Shown: positions 19,690-31,639, counted from the stretch's first letter. The stretch is DNA of 64,000 nt from Cryptomeria japonica (GCF_030272615.1 NC_081412.1:40480791-40544790), one strand, 5' to 3'. The notes: generated by a model from the letters alone, not told the origin. Program-made: numbers and translations.

Positions 19690-21085
19690 GTGATAGTGGA
19701 TGGAGAAGTGTATGAGAAGAACTAGAAGAACTCTCCTCAAAATGAACACTCCTCTCAATGAAAAACTCATGAGTAGTGGGATGGAGAAGCCTATACCCTT
19801 TGACATCATCTGGATATCCAACAAATATGCAAGGCTTACTCTGGGGATCCATAGCCTTGTGTTTTTTAGCTAGAATGTGGGCACATGCAAGAGAACCAAA
19901 CACTCTAAAGTGTTTAACTGTGGGTTTTCGACTAGTCCAAGCTTGAAAGGGAGTTACCCCCTTCACAGCTTTATGAGGAACTCGGTTCTGGATGTAACAT
20001 GCATAGTTGATGGCCTCTACCCAATACTGAGGTGCCAAAGACTTGGAGTGAATCATACAATTAGCCATCTCCAACAAGGACCTATTCTTTCATTCTACTA
20101 CACCATTTTGTTGAGGACTGTATGGAACTGTGTGCTGCATGTTGATACCTTCTGAAGCACAAAACTGTTCAAACTGATTATTAACATATTCACCCCCATT
20201 ATCGGTACGCAGAATCTTGATGAACTTCCCAGATTGTTTGTCTGCAAAGGCTTTGAAATCTAGAAAATTTTCAAAGACTTCAGACTTTTGTTTGAGAAAG
20301 TAAACCCATGTATATCTGGAAAAGTCATCAATAAATGTCAAGACATATCTAGCCTTGCTGAAAGATGGTTGTGGAAATGGTCCTGCCAAGTCACTATGTA
20401 CCAACTCCAATAGTTGTGTAGCTCTCCAAGCTTTACCTTTATCATACTTCTCCTCTGGATGCTTACCAAGAATGCACCCCTGGCAAACTCCATCAGAAAA
20501 TCGAATAGAAGGCAACCCTGAAACCATTTCTTGTTGACTGACTTGTTGCAAGTAACGGTAGTTCAAGTGGCCAAACCATTGATGCCACAAACAACTCACC
20601 TCATCTGCATGAGTGAGTAAAACTGTCGAAGGAGAGTCAGGAACAAAGTGAGAAAACTAATATAATCTAGAATGATGATCTGCTTTTCCCATAGCAACAG
20701 TAGACCCATTATGCATTTCGCTAATTACCACTGCATCTGGTGTGAACTCAACTCGCTTACCAAAACCAGTGTGAGTGATCTAATAAACAGATAGGAGATT
20801 AGTTGATAAAGATGGAACACAAAGGACATCTTGAAATGTTCCTTCACCCACATCAACAGACCCTCTCCCATGCACTTCAACAGGAGTGTCATCACCCATT
20901 AGGATGGAAGGCATAGAACATGGCTCTAAAGATGTGAAATCATCTTCTAAAGAAGCCATGTGGTGTGAAGCACCTAAGTCAATTATCCAAGAATTTGGTT
21001 GTGAAACAATAGCAACTAGGGCCTTACCCTTTCCTTTCCCCTTACTCTTATCTATGTCCTTAGAAGATCCTTCTGATGAACTCTA
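19690..21085 (-). pseudogene. Copia C protease and integrase
   Basis: Protease lies around 20990-20700 with WIIDLGASHHMA: the catalytic D-S-G reads D-L-G because the Ser codon is TTA (20977-20975), a single C to T step. Integrase runs from about 20600 (HQWFGHLNYRYL, CQGCILGKH zinc part) through the core (HSDLAGPF, LRTDNGGEY, PQQNGVVE) to about 19740. Stops: TGA at 20090-20092, TAG at 20657-20659, 20780-20782 and 21083-21085. A one-base frameshift near 19690 separates it from reverse transcriptase. Confidence 0.88.
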
Positions 21086-21976
21086 TTTGACTGAATCAGG
21101 AACCTTGATATTATTCTTTTCAAGAAGATTTGAAAGGTGATCAATTTGTTTCTTTAAACACTTATGTTCATCATGACTAGGCCTCTTACAATAAGAACAC
21201 TTGACCTTCTCCTTCTTAGGTTGTTCACCTTTTGATGAAGAGGTCTCATTGTCTGCTTTTGAAATAGCAGATTTCTGATCTTTCTTCTTCTCTCCTTGAT
21301 TCTTTTGTTTCTTATCTTGCTTACTAGACCCTTTCTGTTCTTTTGTGCCTTGATTTACAACTAAGGCATGTGACTTAGAGGGATTTATTGTACCCATTTG
21401 AACCAATTTGTCCTACTCCCTAGTGAGTTCTACAACAAAATCATCTAAAGAAGGCATTTTGAATGTGGTACCTAGGGCACATTTGGTAGCATAGAGTGTA
21501 GAAACAAACACTGAATAGTTAGGACCAAGCTTAGAAAGAATACTCAAGATCAGTTGCTTATCATCTTTCTTAGTTCCACACTATTCCAACTGCAATCTTA
21601 TAGACTTAAGTTTAGTGAAGAAGTCTTGTATAGTATCAAAATTGGTTGGATTCAACCCTATGAGTTCATTCTCCAATTGATGACCTCTTAGTTCATCCTA
21701 CTTACCAAAGAGGTTTCCCAAAGTAGTCCATACTGCATTTGGTGTAGTAGCAGATTCAATGTGAAAAAGAAGGTCAGGAGAGACTGACATGCACAATGTA
21801 CCAAAAGCTTCATCACATTTATTAAACCATTTAATCTTTTCTGCAGCATCTTGAGGTTCAGTTTCAAGTCCCATAGTAACACGATGATATCCATGTCTTT
21901 TCAGATATATTATCATCTTAGATTTCCATTCAAAGTAATTATATGGTGTTAAAAGTGGAACTGTAGATGCATCCAT
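21086..21976 (-). pseudogene. Copia C gag (three amber stops)
   Basis: The likely start is ATG 21976-21974 (MDASTVPLLTPYNYFEWKSKM), because the following segment is the standard Copia Gag entry; a longer frame from 22051 adds a hydrophobic 25-residue extension that I consider non-coding. The Gag core runs to about 21430. Then comes a Lys-rich linker and one CCHC knuckle, CSYCKRPSHDEHKC, at about 21207-21166. TAG stops at 21698-21700, 21581-21583 and 21413-21415 each replace a probable Gln; the frame is not shifted. Confidence 0.85.
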
Positions 21977-23007
21977 GATAGCAAAAAGAAGATTGCAAAG
22001 AGTCAAGAAGAGTGCAAGAAAGAAGACACAAGAGACACCCCCCCTTTCCACTAGTCTTTGAAATCACCCCCCCCCAAATATTACAAGGTTGGCACTTTAT
22101 AATTAGTGCATTTACAAGGCTTTTATCAGATTACAATGCTTTCTAAGGCTTTAATGGCCAAAATAGAAAGTTTAAATACATATAAATTTAACACAAAATC
22201 TAAAAAAATTAGCCTTATAGCTGCTCAATGTATCTTAATACCTTTCCAACAACTATTCATTTTTGTAAAATAGAGTTGTGAGAAGGAAGATATGATCTAT
22301 AGAAGGGAAAAAAAAACATGCAGCTGATTCAACCTGCAATATCTAACAAAAAAGGGTAGAATATTTCAATAAGACCTACAATTATGAAGAGTGCTCATTT
22401 CCAGCTTTCTGTCAAGTACTCATTTGCAAAAAACTGACACCCAAGGCAAAAGTTATGCAACTTTTAAGAAAGGTTGCTAAATTTCCCTGATAGAAAAACA
22501 GCTTAAGCCTTGTTGAAACTCGATTTCTGCAAAAAATATTAATTTTCTAGAAATCCCCTCCAAAACCCAGAAGTTTTTTGATGCTGGGAACAAAACCCAA
22601 AAATATTTTTTTTCTGAAAATGAACAAAGATTAGAACACTAGGGCCGGAATGAAAATAGCTCTAGTAAAATATTTCACTCTGATTTTTTTTTACTGTGTT
22701 CTCCAAACTCTGAATTTGGTGAAATAAAAGTCACTTATGATTTTCACAAGCCTTCTAGACACTCTAGAAATGCTAAAGAAGCCTCCAATATTACCAAAAA
22801 TGCTGCAATTACCCAGATCTCAAAGAACACGTATATAAAACCAGATTTAACTAGAAGCTTATTTTCTTTTAAACTGTTCTGATTCTCCAGATCACATGAA
22901 AATGCAAGAGTAGAGCATACTTTGTTTTTAAGAAAAATATTAGCTATCTAACAATCTCAAATCTCTCAAATAAATCAGAAAAGCAAAGAGCTATACCAGA
23001 CAACACA
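21977..23007 (-). other. 5' leader of Copia C
   Basis: About 1 kb between the primer site and gag, with no coding signal. Two C-runs (22037-22044 and 22066-22075 region, G-runs on the element strand) sit close upstream of the gag start. Confidence 0.6.
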
Positions 23008-23019
23008 GCTCTGATACCA
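23008..23019 (-). promoter_or_regulatory. Primer binding site of Copia C
   Basis: Minus-strand TGGTATCAGAGC, an exact initiator tRNA-Met type site, directly abutting the 5' LTR with no spacer. Confidence 0.9.
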
Positions 23020-23680
23020 TGTTAAATTCTGTGAGAAGCAAGAATCGAGCTAGGATCTGATGTCGGTCATAGATCACATGCAACTCCAAGCAACGGATGA
23101 TCGAAGATCAAAATAGCTGAATGAAGATAAATCTGATATGAGAGAAAAATAGAGATAAAGAAGAGAATTTAGAGAAGACTCTCACCGAGCTATCACTTGA
23201 CTAGTGAAGGTGAGAGTATATTGCTTATTATATAGAAAAATAATAGCATATACAACCAAGAGGTGCATTAACTCCCACCTCCATAAAAACTGGGAGGTTT
23301 TACCTACTACCCCATAAAAGGTGGGAGGTTTTTACCTACTTGGTAAATGTCAAAACATGTGGCATAACCTCCTTACATGAAAACAAAAAAGGAGTTATAA
23401 GAGGTGGCACATAAGGCCAAAAGAGGGTGAGAAACCCAACTACCCCATAACCCACTTAGGAAATGACAAAATAGTGGTTATGAGAGGTGGCACAACAAGC
23501 CAAAAGAGGGTGTGTAACTCAACTACCCATGTGAGGTGGAGAGTTACACATGTAGCTAATGTATTCCACCACGTGTCCTCATATTAACCACACCTAATAA
23601 CCTAAGCAAGCTTAATAATATATGTGTAGGAGAAATAAATACCCCCTAACATAAAGAAAATAAAAAAACCTACACTAACA
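23020..23680 (-). repeat. 5' LTR of Copia C (661 bp)
   Basis: Pairs with 17038-17698; about eleven substitutions, no length difference. Confidence 0.95.
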
Positions 23681-23685
23681 GAGAC

Positions 23686-24127
23686 TTCTGCTATTATCCT
23701 TGAGCTGTTTTTTTCTTCTGAAGTCTTCTAGGCTTTCTCCCTCTTTCTTTGATCTTGCATTTAGTCTTCTCCCTTTTTCAGTAATCTTCTCCCCCTGTCA
23801 TTAGTCTTCTGTTATCTTCTTCATTTAGGGCTTTACCATTTAGTTTACCATTTAGTCTTCTCCCCCTTTGACAACAATACCAAAAAGTAAAAGAACTAAA
23901 TCATGAACTCTTCTACTGTGAAGTGCTTGCTTTTGCTGAGTTACACATGCAAATGTAATATCTAAAACTCGATCAAAGCAATCTTTCTTTCAATACAATT
24001 ACCTGTATCTTGTTCCCTGTTCATGTTCCTACACACCTTTAGAAAACTTCCTAAAGTGCATAAATCAGCATCAATCCACACATAATATTCTGTAGATTCA
24101 TTGAATTGATGCTTTCACCGAACTCTG
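23686..24127 (-). promoter_or_regulatory. 3' leader of Copia B with repeated polypurine tracts
   Basis: Non-coding stretch between the end of B RNase H and its 3' LTR. On the element strand it contains three GGGAGAAGA-type purine tracts (complements at about 23768-23776, 23788-23797 and 23857-23869), related to the true polypurine tract. Confidence 0.5.
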
Positions 24128-25716
24128 TCAGTGAGTAGAAGATAGGGGTAGGACCCCTAACTTGCTTCGGAGATACTCAAAAGTGTCTCTTGGTAGTGGC
24201 TTTGTGAAGATGTCTGCAATTTGCTCCTTTGTGCTAACATATTCCAGCACAACTTTCTTTTCTTGAACTTCTTCTCTGAGATAATAATACTTGATAGAAA
24301 TATGTTTTGTCTTGGAGTGCATTACCAGATTCTTTGAAATGTTAATGGCACTCATATTATCATAGAATATAGTTACTGGCTCGGTAACCTTTTCATTTAT
24401 ACCTTCCAACAGTTGTTTTATCCGTGCTATATTAGTGCAATTCAATGCTGCAGCAACATATTCAGCTTCTGTTGCTGACTGTGAAATACATCCTTGTTTC
24501 TTGCTAAGCCAACTCACTAGTCTTTCTCCTAAAAAGAAAGCTCTTCCACTTGTGCTTTTCTTGTCATCAATGTTGCTACCCAATCAGCATCAGTATAAAC
24601 TTTTAAATCAAAATCATTTCTCTTTTCATATACGAAGCCATAATCTTTAGTGCCTCTCAGGTATCTGAAAATTCTCTTGATTGCTGTCATATGGGTTTCT
24701 TTGGGATCTACAGAGAATCTTGCAACAATACCTACTACATGTGCTATATCTGGTCTACTGTGCACAACATATTGTAACTTTCCAATCATGGATCAGTAAA
24801 GTGTCTCATTAATAGATGGAGATTCATCATTCTTTGATAGTTTACAGTTGGTAGTCATAGGAGTACTTACTAGTTTTGAATCCTCCATTCCAAATTTCTT
24901 CAAGATTTCCTTTATGTACTTGGATTGAGTAATGCAAATCTCATCTTTCATTTGTAGTATCTGTAAACCTATTAAATACTTTATCTCACCGATTAGTGAC
25001 ATCTCAAATTCTTTGCACATTTCATTACCAAAGTTTTTGCATAGAGAATCATTTCCATAAAATATAATGTCATCAACAAATATGGCTGAGATCAATATTC
25101 CATTGTCTTCATCATTCTTCATGTACATATTGTTGTTTTCACTTGTTCTTATAAAACCAATCTTGATTAAGTAAGAGTGCAATCTCTCATACCATGCTCT
25201 AGGTGCTTGTTTCAGACCATATAAAGCTTTGTTCAATTTACATACCTGATCTTTATTCTTGTCTTCAACAAATCCTTTAGGTTGTTCAATATAAACTTCT
25301 TCTTCTAGTATACCATTCAAAAATGCAGATTTGACATCCATTTGATATACCTTGAAATTTTTGAAAGCAGCATATGCCAACAATGTTCTTACTCCTTCAA
25401 GTCTAGCCATAGGTGCAAAGGTCTCGCCATAATCTATTCCTTCTTCTTGAGCATATCCTTTGCAAACTAGTTTTGCTTTATTTCGAATGACCTCACCTTT
25501 TTCATTTAGCTTGTTTCTGAAAATCCACTTTGTACTGATTATGTTTTTTTCCTTCGGTCTTGGGACTAGTGTCCATGTGTCATTCTTCTTGATTTGATCA
25601 ATCTCTTCTGTCATAGCATTTACCCAATCTTTAGTGTTAAATGCCTCTTTTACTATTCTCAGTTCAAATTCAAATATCAGACATGTGTTCTGTCTCAATT
25701 TGTTCCTTGTCATCAC
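24128..25716 (-). pseudogene. Copia B reverse transcriptase and RNase H
   Basis: 25716-24793: entry [19 protein letters not shown], then [32 protein letters not shown], catalytic FVDDIIFYG (about 25080) and [15 protein letters not shown] at 24790-24792 (probable Arg codon before SMIGKLQ) starts the gap to 24789-24529. A one-base frameshift near 24560 then joins the RNase H part 24583-24128 (DDKKSTSGRAFFLG, SATEAEYVAAA, YDNMSAINISKN, EQIADIFTKPL). The natural stop follows VLPLSSTH at 24128. Confidence 0.9.
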
Positions 25717-25993
25717 TGGATCATCCTTATCTCCTATAATTTGACTTGATGCATGATTCCTTCTGACATATTTGGATAATACAGGCTCGGTAGGCTCGAT
25801 ATGATCTTCTTCATCACTCGATAACTGGATATTCTCTTCATTTTCTTCAGTAACTCTCTCGGTAGGACTTGTCGGTTGAACATAGACAAATTCTTCATAA
25901 TCTTCTAGTTCCTTAGAATTTCCTTCATCATTTCTTTCTGCAAATTCATCAATTTCACATTTGCACTTTCTACTATTTTGTTAGATGATTTGA
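25717..25993 (-). other. Integrase-to-RT linker of Copia B, decayed
   Basis: Ser/Glu/Asn-rich spacer sequence with stops and a frame change between the integrase and reverse transcriptase parts; no separate gene. Confidence 0.6.
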
Positions 25994-27492
25994 TTAGACA
26001 TTATATGCTTTACTTCTAGAAGAATATCCTAGAAATGTTCCTTCTTCACTTTTATGATCAAACTTTCCATTTTTGTCATCTTTGTGTACATAGCATCTAC
26101 TTCCAAAGATATTAAAGTAACTTACATTAGGTTTCTTGTCATACCATATTTCATATGGTGTCTTCAAAGTTCCTTTCTTCAATTGTACTCGATTCAGGGT
26201 GTAAACAACAATGCTTATTACTTCTCTCCAAAAATTTTGTGGCACTCTTTTTTCAATCATCAGGGTTATGGCACAATCCACAATAGATCTGTTTCTTCTC
26301 TTAGCTATCCCATTTTGTTGTGGAGTTCTCAGTGCAGAGACTTGTCTTTTTATACCACGATCATTGCAGAATAAATTAAATTCATCAGAGGTGAACTCTC
26401 CTCCTCTATCAGATCTAAGACATTTTAGTTGTCTTCCTATTTCATTTTCAACTCTTGCCTTGTACCATTTAAACATTTGAAAGGCTTCTGATTTTTCTTT
26501 TAAAAACATAACTAACATCATCCTTGAATAATCATCCACAAATAATATGAAATATTTATCACCATAATAACTTTGAACTTTCATAGGACCACAAAGATCA
26601 ATATGCACAAGATCTAAAATTCCCTTAGAAGTGTAGGACTTACTTGTAAAGCTTGATCTTGTCATCTTACCCATCTGGCATCCTTTGCATATAGCATTCT
26701 CAAGTTTCTCCAAACTCTGTAGACCTCTTACTCGGTGCTTCTTACTTATTTTGATCAGATTATCAAAATTTACATGACAAAACCTTTTATGCCATAACCA
26801 GGTATCATCTATCTTTGCATAAAGACACTTGTTCCGAGTTGAGTCAAAGTGGAATGTTTTACCTTTTGTTTGAGTCCCGGTAGCCGCTAACTTTCCATGC
26901 TTGTCATGAACTTTGACAATTCCTTTCTAAAATTCTATTCAATAACCTATGTTGTTTAGCTATGCTACACTCAACAAATTGTATTTCAAACCTTCAACCC
27001 AATAAACATCATCACACTTTGCATTGTCAAGAAGTGTGATAGAGCCTTTACCTTTTACTGGACATGGTACATCATTACCAAATCTTACATAACCTCCATC
27101 ATAGTCTTCTAATTTAACAAACGTGTGTTTATCACCTGTCATGTGATGTGAGCATCCACTATCTATGATCCAAGAATCATTATTATTTATGTGAGATATT
27201 AAGGCTTTTTCTTCATACCTTTCTTCATTAGATCCATCCTTAATAGCCACATAAACAACTTCCTCTATGTCTGTTTCATTAGATTTATCATCATTGGATT
27301 CCTCATCGGCAATTAGGCATGTCTTTCTATCTCTCCTTCTGAAATCTTGGTATCCTCTGTAGTGATTGTCTTTCTGTCTGTCATCTCGGTATTCTCTCTT
27401 TTCACTAGATTCTTTGTCAGGGTAGTTAGAGGCCATATGTCCTATTTTATCACAATTGAAACATTTCAAAGGTAGCTTTCCTTTATACTTAC
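25994..27492 (-). pseudogene. Copia B knuckle, protease and integrase
   Basis: Begins right of the S insertion with the CCHC-like CFNCDKIGHMASNY (last Cys replaced by Tyr), then a basic/acidic linker. Protease IDSGCSHHMTGDKHTF lies near 27150. After LKYNLLSVA come three stops within 60 nt (TAG, TGA, TAG near 26960-26920), then the integrase zinc part (HKRFCHVNFDN ... CKGCQMGKM) and core (HIDLCGPM, LRSDRGGEF, PQQNGIAKRRNRS). The last motif has K where E is expected at the third catalytic position (IAKRRN for VAERRN), a likely loss of function. A stop after SKAYNV at 25994-25996 ends the block. Confidence 0.85.
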
Positions 27493-28254
27493 TGATGCTC
27501 TGCAAAAAGGATTAGAAAATCTGTTTGATGGCAACACACACAAGAGCACAAGAAACAAATGTTAGTGTTAGCAATAAAAGATTATCCTAAACAGGCATAT
27601 CAAGAGAGATATTAAGCATGAAATAGAAAGCATATAAACATATAATAAAATAGCTAATCAAGATGCTCATAGTTGCTCCTCCCTTGTTCCTCTCCTCTCC
27701 AAGTCCCAAATGAGTGTAGCTCTCAGCTTTTAGCACTAGCCATGGATGCCATATGGAGATTCAAGATGGTTGAATATGATAAGCAAATGCTATGCAAGTG
27801 TAGATAGTGATGCTATGAGAAAGCTCTATGCTAATGCCAGTATAACAACAATACTCTAATGCTTCTTTTTTTTTGCTTGAGGAGAAGGGTTCTATTTATA
27901 GAAGAAATGGGGAAACGAAGGGTTAAGATTGAATGGTTTAATCAAGGGCCAAGTTTGAAAGTTGGGGATCCATGTGCACAATTGGCACCAATAAAATGGT
28001 GACAAGTGTCAACATAGGATTGGGTTGAGAGAAGAGGTTGGAGGCATTAAAGGCCTGAGAAGACCTCATGGTTATCTAGAGGCTAAGGGTCAAGTCCAAA
28101 TTAAGATTACCCACTGGATTAAGAGTTAATCCAAGGATAAACTTTTGTGCAAATGTTTAAGAGATAATCATGGTCAAAGCATTAATGGCCTGATGAGACC
28201 TTTGGGTTGGGTAGAGGTTGAGTCAAAACAAATGTTTTAACCATGTGGGAGGGT

Positions 28255-28410
28255 TTGAGGTAACCATTAATGGTTATTGGAGACTTTGGGGATTAAGTGG
28301 TTGAAGGTTGAAAGCCTTCAATGGTTATCAAAGACTTTGAGCCATTTAGTGGTTGAAGGTTGAAAGCCTTTAATGGTTATCAAAGACTTTGAGGGTTTGA
28401 GAAGTGACTT
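28255..28410. repeat. Tandem repeat, about 60 bp, in LTR S
   Basis: Two and a half copies of a unit containing AATGGTTAT, AGACTTTG, AGTGGTTGAAGGTTGAAAG. Related motifs with CATTAAAG and GAAGACTTTAA spread to about 28810. Confidence 0.75.
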
Positions 28411-28818
28411 CCCTTTTGCTTAGGAATGTGACAAAGTTTAGAGAAGGGGTTAGGTTATTTAAAAGTGATTAGAAAATTCTAGAAGGGGTTTAGGCATGCA
28501 AGTGGATTTTGTAGGAAAACGCAAGTGGGAGAAATTTTGGTATTTTCAATTAAAATAAAATCATTTATTTCAATTAAATGGTGTAATTTGCATTTGGATA
28601 AATATTCAAATAAATATTAATTTATTTAAATGAGAAAAAGGAAGATAAAGCATTAAAATGCTTGAAAACTTTGAGGGAAACCATTAAAGGCTTGAAGACT
28701 TTAAGGAAAATCATTAAAGTCTTAAGAAGACTATAGAAGGAAGCCATCAAGTTTGAAGACTTTAAAGCCATCAAGTTTGAATACTTTAAGGGAAACCATT
28801 AAAGGTTTCAAGTGGGTG

Positions 28819-29010
28819 AGGATAAATAGAATTTTAAATAAATAATTTATTTAAAATAGTTGTGCAACTTGCATTTGTAGGAAAATGCAAGTAGGTGGAG
28901 GATAAAGGTGATTTAAATAAATTATTTATTTAAAATAATTGTGCAACTTGCTTTTGTAGGAAAATACAAGTGGGTAGAGGATAAAGGTGATTTAAATAAA
29001 TGTTAATTTA
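28819..29010. repeat. Tandem repeat, about 85 bp, in LTR S
   Basis: Two full units and a partial one, each with TTTAAATAAAT/ATTTATTTAAA palindromes followed by GTGCAACTTGC and GTAGGAAAA and GGATAAAGGTGA. Confidence 0.8.
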
Positions 29011-29245
29011 TTTAAATGTGAGAGAAGATTTAATTAAACAAATATGATTTATTTATTTAATTAATGGTCTAAATTTGGTTAAGTGAATTAAATCAAATAA
29101 ATTGAATAATTTATTTAATTAATAGGAGAAGAGGGTTAAGATGAATTAATTAAATATTAATTTAATTAATTATTAATTGATGGTTAAATAATCAAATAAA
29201 TACTAAGTATTCATTTAATTAAGTGAACAGATTTATGTGACTACA

Positions 29246-30070
29246 CTTACCTTTGCCTCTTGGTAACCTCCTGGCCAACAATGCTTCAAACTCTTCTTGC
29301 TTTCTGATTTCCTCATACAGTTTGTGCACTTCTTCCATGTTCTTACAAAATCTTTCACTTGCTCCACTGTGATTCCCTTCAGAATACTTACCCATTCTAT
29401 CATTGTAATCATTAGATTCACCAAGATGAAAAGAACTGAATGCAGATTCAACTTTATTTACCAAAGACCCACTATTATAAAAACTACTTAACTCAAATGC
29501 ATGTAGCTTACCGATAGTAGCGTCTAAAGAAGCTAACATGTTAGGTATAGACCTCAATTCATTGATTGCAGAGACTCAGATTACATAAGCAGGTAGAAGG
29601 GTTCTTAATAACTTACTTGTGACATCCTTCTCTTCAATAGTTCCTCTTGCTCCTTTGATTTGATTGACAATTTCCTTTAGTCTTGTACTATACTGGGTTA
29701 TGTTCTCTCCTTCATTCATCCTCATAGACTCAAGTTGTCCTCTTAAACTGTCCACTTTTTCTCTTTGTACATGTTCATCATCGCCATAAATAGATATGAG
29801 CTTGTTCCACATTTCTTTGGCATCATTGCAACCTTCTAGGTCATTAAACTTTGAGTCGATTAATGCAGATGTTATTTCAATCATGGCTTGAATATGTTCT
29901 TGCTTTGCGTTTATCTCTTCCATTGTCATCGGGTAGGTGCTGGGTGCTATGTAATCACTCTCCAGATAATATGTAGCATATTCTCTAATTCTTGATAAGT
30001 GCAGCTTCATCCTTTTCTGCCATGTGGAAAAACTTGACTTGTTCAGCTTTGGGGCATCACTCTTATACAT
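29246..30070 (-). pseudogene. Copia B gag (split by LTR S)
   Basis: From 30070 the frame encodes the Copia Gag entry LNKSSFSTWQKRMKLHL and the Gag core with IYGDDEHVQREKVDSLRG and LKEIVNQIKGARG. A TGA at 29576-29578 (probable Arg) is followed in the same frame by ELRSIPNMLASLDATIGKL and a linker ending RGKGK at the S insertion. The knuckle lies on the other side of S. The first residue shown by the frame is Met (ATG 30070-30068). Confidence 0.85.
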
Positions 30071-30119
30071 CTTCGGATCTTAACTCAAGTACCTTCAAAC
30101 TTTTCTTTCGGAGTCCAAA

Positions 30120-30131
30120 GCTCTAATACCA
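30120..30131 (-). promoter_or_regulatory. Primer binding site of Copia B
   Basis: Minus-strand TGGTATTAGAGC, initiator tRNA-Met type with one change, two bases from the 5' LTR. Confidence 0.85.
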
Positions 30132-30133
30132 AT

Positions 30134-31639
30134 TGTATAGTTCTGATGCCAATAGCTAACAAGATGAGAGGGAGGTGGGGGGTGAATCATATAAAATTAA
30201 TCTTCAATAAAATCAACAAATTCAACCTTGGTAACTTATACTTCAGTAATATTACCAAAAATTGCTAAACATGCTAACTCATAAACACATAATCATCATA
30301 GCACATATAACACCAGATTTAACATGGAAACCCAAATAGGGAAAAGCCACTGTGGGATTTCGGACCCATTCAGAAATATACTCTTCTAGAGTATGCTCAG
30401 TTAAAAGCAAATCCTGTTAAAGATTACAAACACATTGCTAGATGTGACCCTGTTAAAGGATTTCCCTCAAATCTATTAGGATCTTCACTTTGTTAGAAGT
30501 GACCTTGTCAAAGGATTTCAAACACTCAATTAGAATGTTACCTTGCTAGAGGATTTACAAATAAGACTGTTAGGTCCACTCTGTTAAGAGATTTTTTGTC
30601 ACTTTACAAAATAACAGTAATAAAAATATATCTGCAACTTCACATCTAAAATGCTAAAGTAGATTCTTATTTGCTCAACACAGTCTAGTCATAGGACTTA
30701 TCTTGTCCCTCTGCTGGGCTCCCTACTTTGTTATTCAAACAGGTTTTCAAGCTTCTGTGCTCGGTAATCACTATGTAGCATCCTTGTGTTTACACTTGCC
30801 CGCATACAATGTTCATCAATTATTTCTTATTTATAAACAATTTGCTAACTGCTGAATCTCCTCGATCACATTTCCCATGATCAATCATAGCCATCAAATC
30901 TTCAATATTGACTAGGTTCAATGTATCCTTCGATCTGAAAAACATTTTACTTCACCTAGGAACTTGCATTCCATTCTTGGAACTTGTGCTAGGTTAAGCG
31001 GTTCAATCTGTGCTATAGATCTTGCTCCTAAATTTTCAAAGCCATAGATCCTTAACAAATTTCTTGCACGTCATATCAATCATTTAATCAACTCTAGCTA
31101 ATCAGCTTCCTTCATTAAATAACACGTTCATTCCTTCAATGTTGTCTGACATAACTTGGTTGCAACTCGGTAAATACTAAACTTCACTCGGTAGACATTC
31201 CACCTTCATTAACCGATATCGATAACCTTAGGGTTTACCGACTAGGTTCTTTAGGGTTTACCAACTTGTTCTTTGTTCGGTGACATAGTATAGCATTAAC
31301 CTTACAATCAACAACATATGTAGGATATCAAAATAATCTAAACATCATGATCTCATCATTGTTTAACTCGATAATAGTTGCCCATTGAATAATTTATTTA
31401 TCCCCTTATTCATCACATTCTTTCTGTGTCTTTTACCAACATCTTAATTCTCTTCAAATCAATCTTCTCAAGATATGGCAACATCATACTGAATCAAAAT
31501 ATCAATTTCTTGACTTCAATGACAAAATAATGTTATAAAGATAATTATCATCCTTCTTTAGTTATATCAATAATCTTCAACAACCTTCTCAATATCTTCA
31601 ATGAAATATCAACAATCTTCTTCTATTAAAATGTCAACA
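30134..31639 (-). repeat. 5' LTR of Copia B (1,506 bp)
   Basis: Plus-strand ends TGTATAGTTC and GTCAACA. Differs from the 3' LTR by scattered substitutions and small indels, including an extra copy of a short TTAGGGTTTACC-type repeat near 31230-31262. Confidence 0.9.

Larger units (their letters stand above)
17038..23680 (-). mobile_element. Copia element C, full length, young insertion
   Basis: 6,643 bp, minus strand, with 661-bp LTRs at 17038-17698 (3') and 23020-23680 (5'), tRNA-Met primer site at 23008-23019 directly beside the 5' LTR, and target duplication GAGAC at 17033-17037 and 23681-23685. By hand I count about eleven differences between the LTRs, near 1.7 percent, so it is the youngest complete element here. 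Even so its gag-pol frame has many TAG stops. It is inserted in the 3' leader of Copia B. Confidence 0.95.
27493..29245 (-). mobile_element. Solo LTR S (1,753 bp) inside Copia B gag
   Basis: TG...CA ends (plus-strand TGATGCTC and GACTACA) with an exact 5-bp duplication CTTAC at 27488-27492 and 29246-29250. No internal region, so a solo LTR. Oriented minus: it opens TGTAGTCACATAAATC, like the Tat-type LTRs here. It contains AT-rich palindromes, an 85-bp and a 60-bp tandem repeat, and TATAAATAG (minus, 27900-27892) as a promoter candidate. The insertion falls in the gag linker and, with its duplication, adds 1,758 bp, a multiple of three. Confidence 0.85.
15462..31639 (-). mobile_element. Copia element B (SIRE-like), full length with two insertions
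   Basis: A minus-strand Copia element with 1.5-kb LTRs (30134-31639 is 5', 15462-16943 is 3'), tRNA-Met primer site (30120-30131), polypurine tract beside 16943 and the full gag to RNase H order. The target duplication TCAAT is at 15457-15461 and 31640-31644. Two later insertions are nested inside it: Copia C (17038-23680) and solo LTR S (27493-29245). Without them the element is about 7.8 kb. The SIRE-like assignment rests on gag/protease character (IDSGCSHHMTGDKHTF), long LTRs and the AATGCC..GGGGGAGAT tract; it is moderate. Confidence 0.9.
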
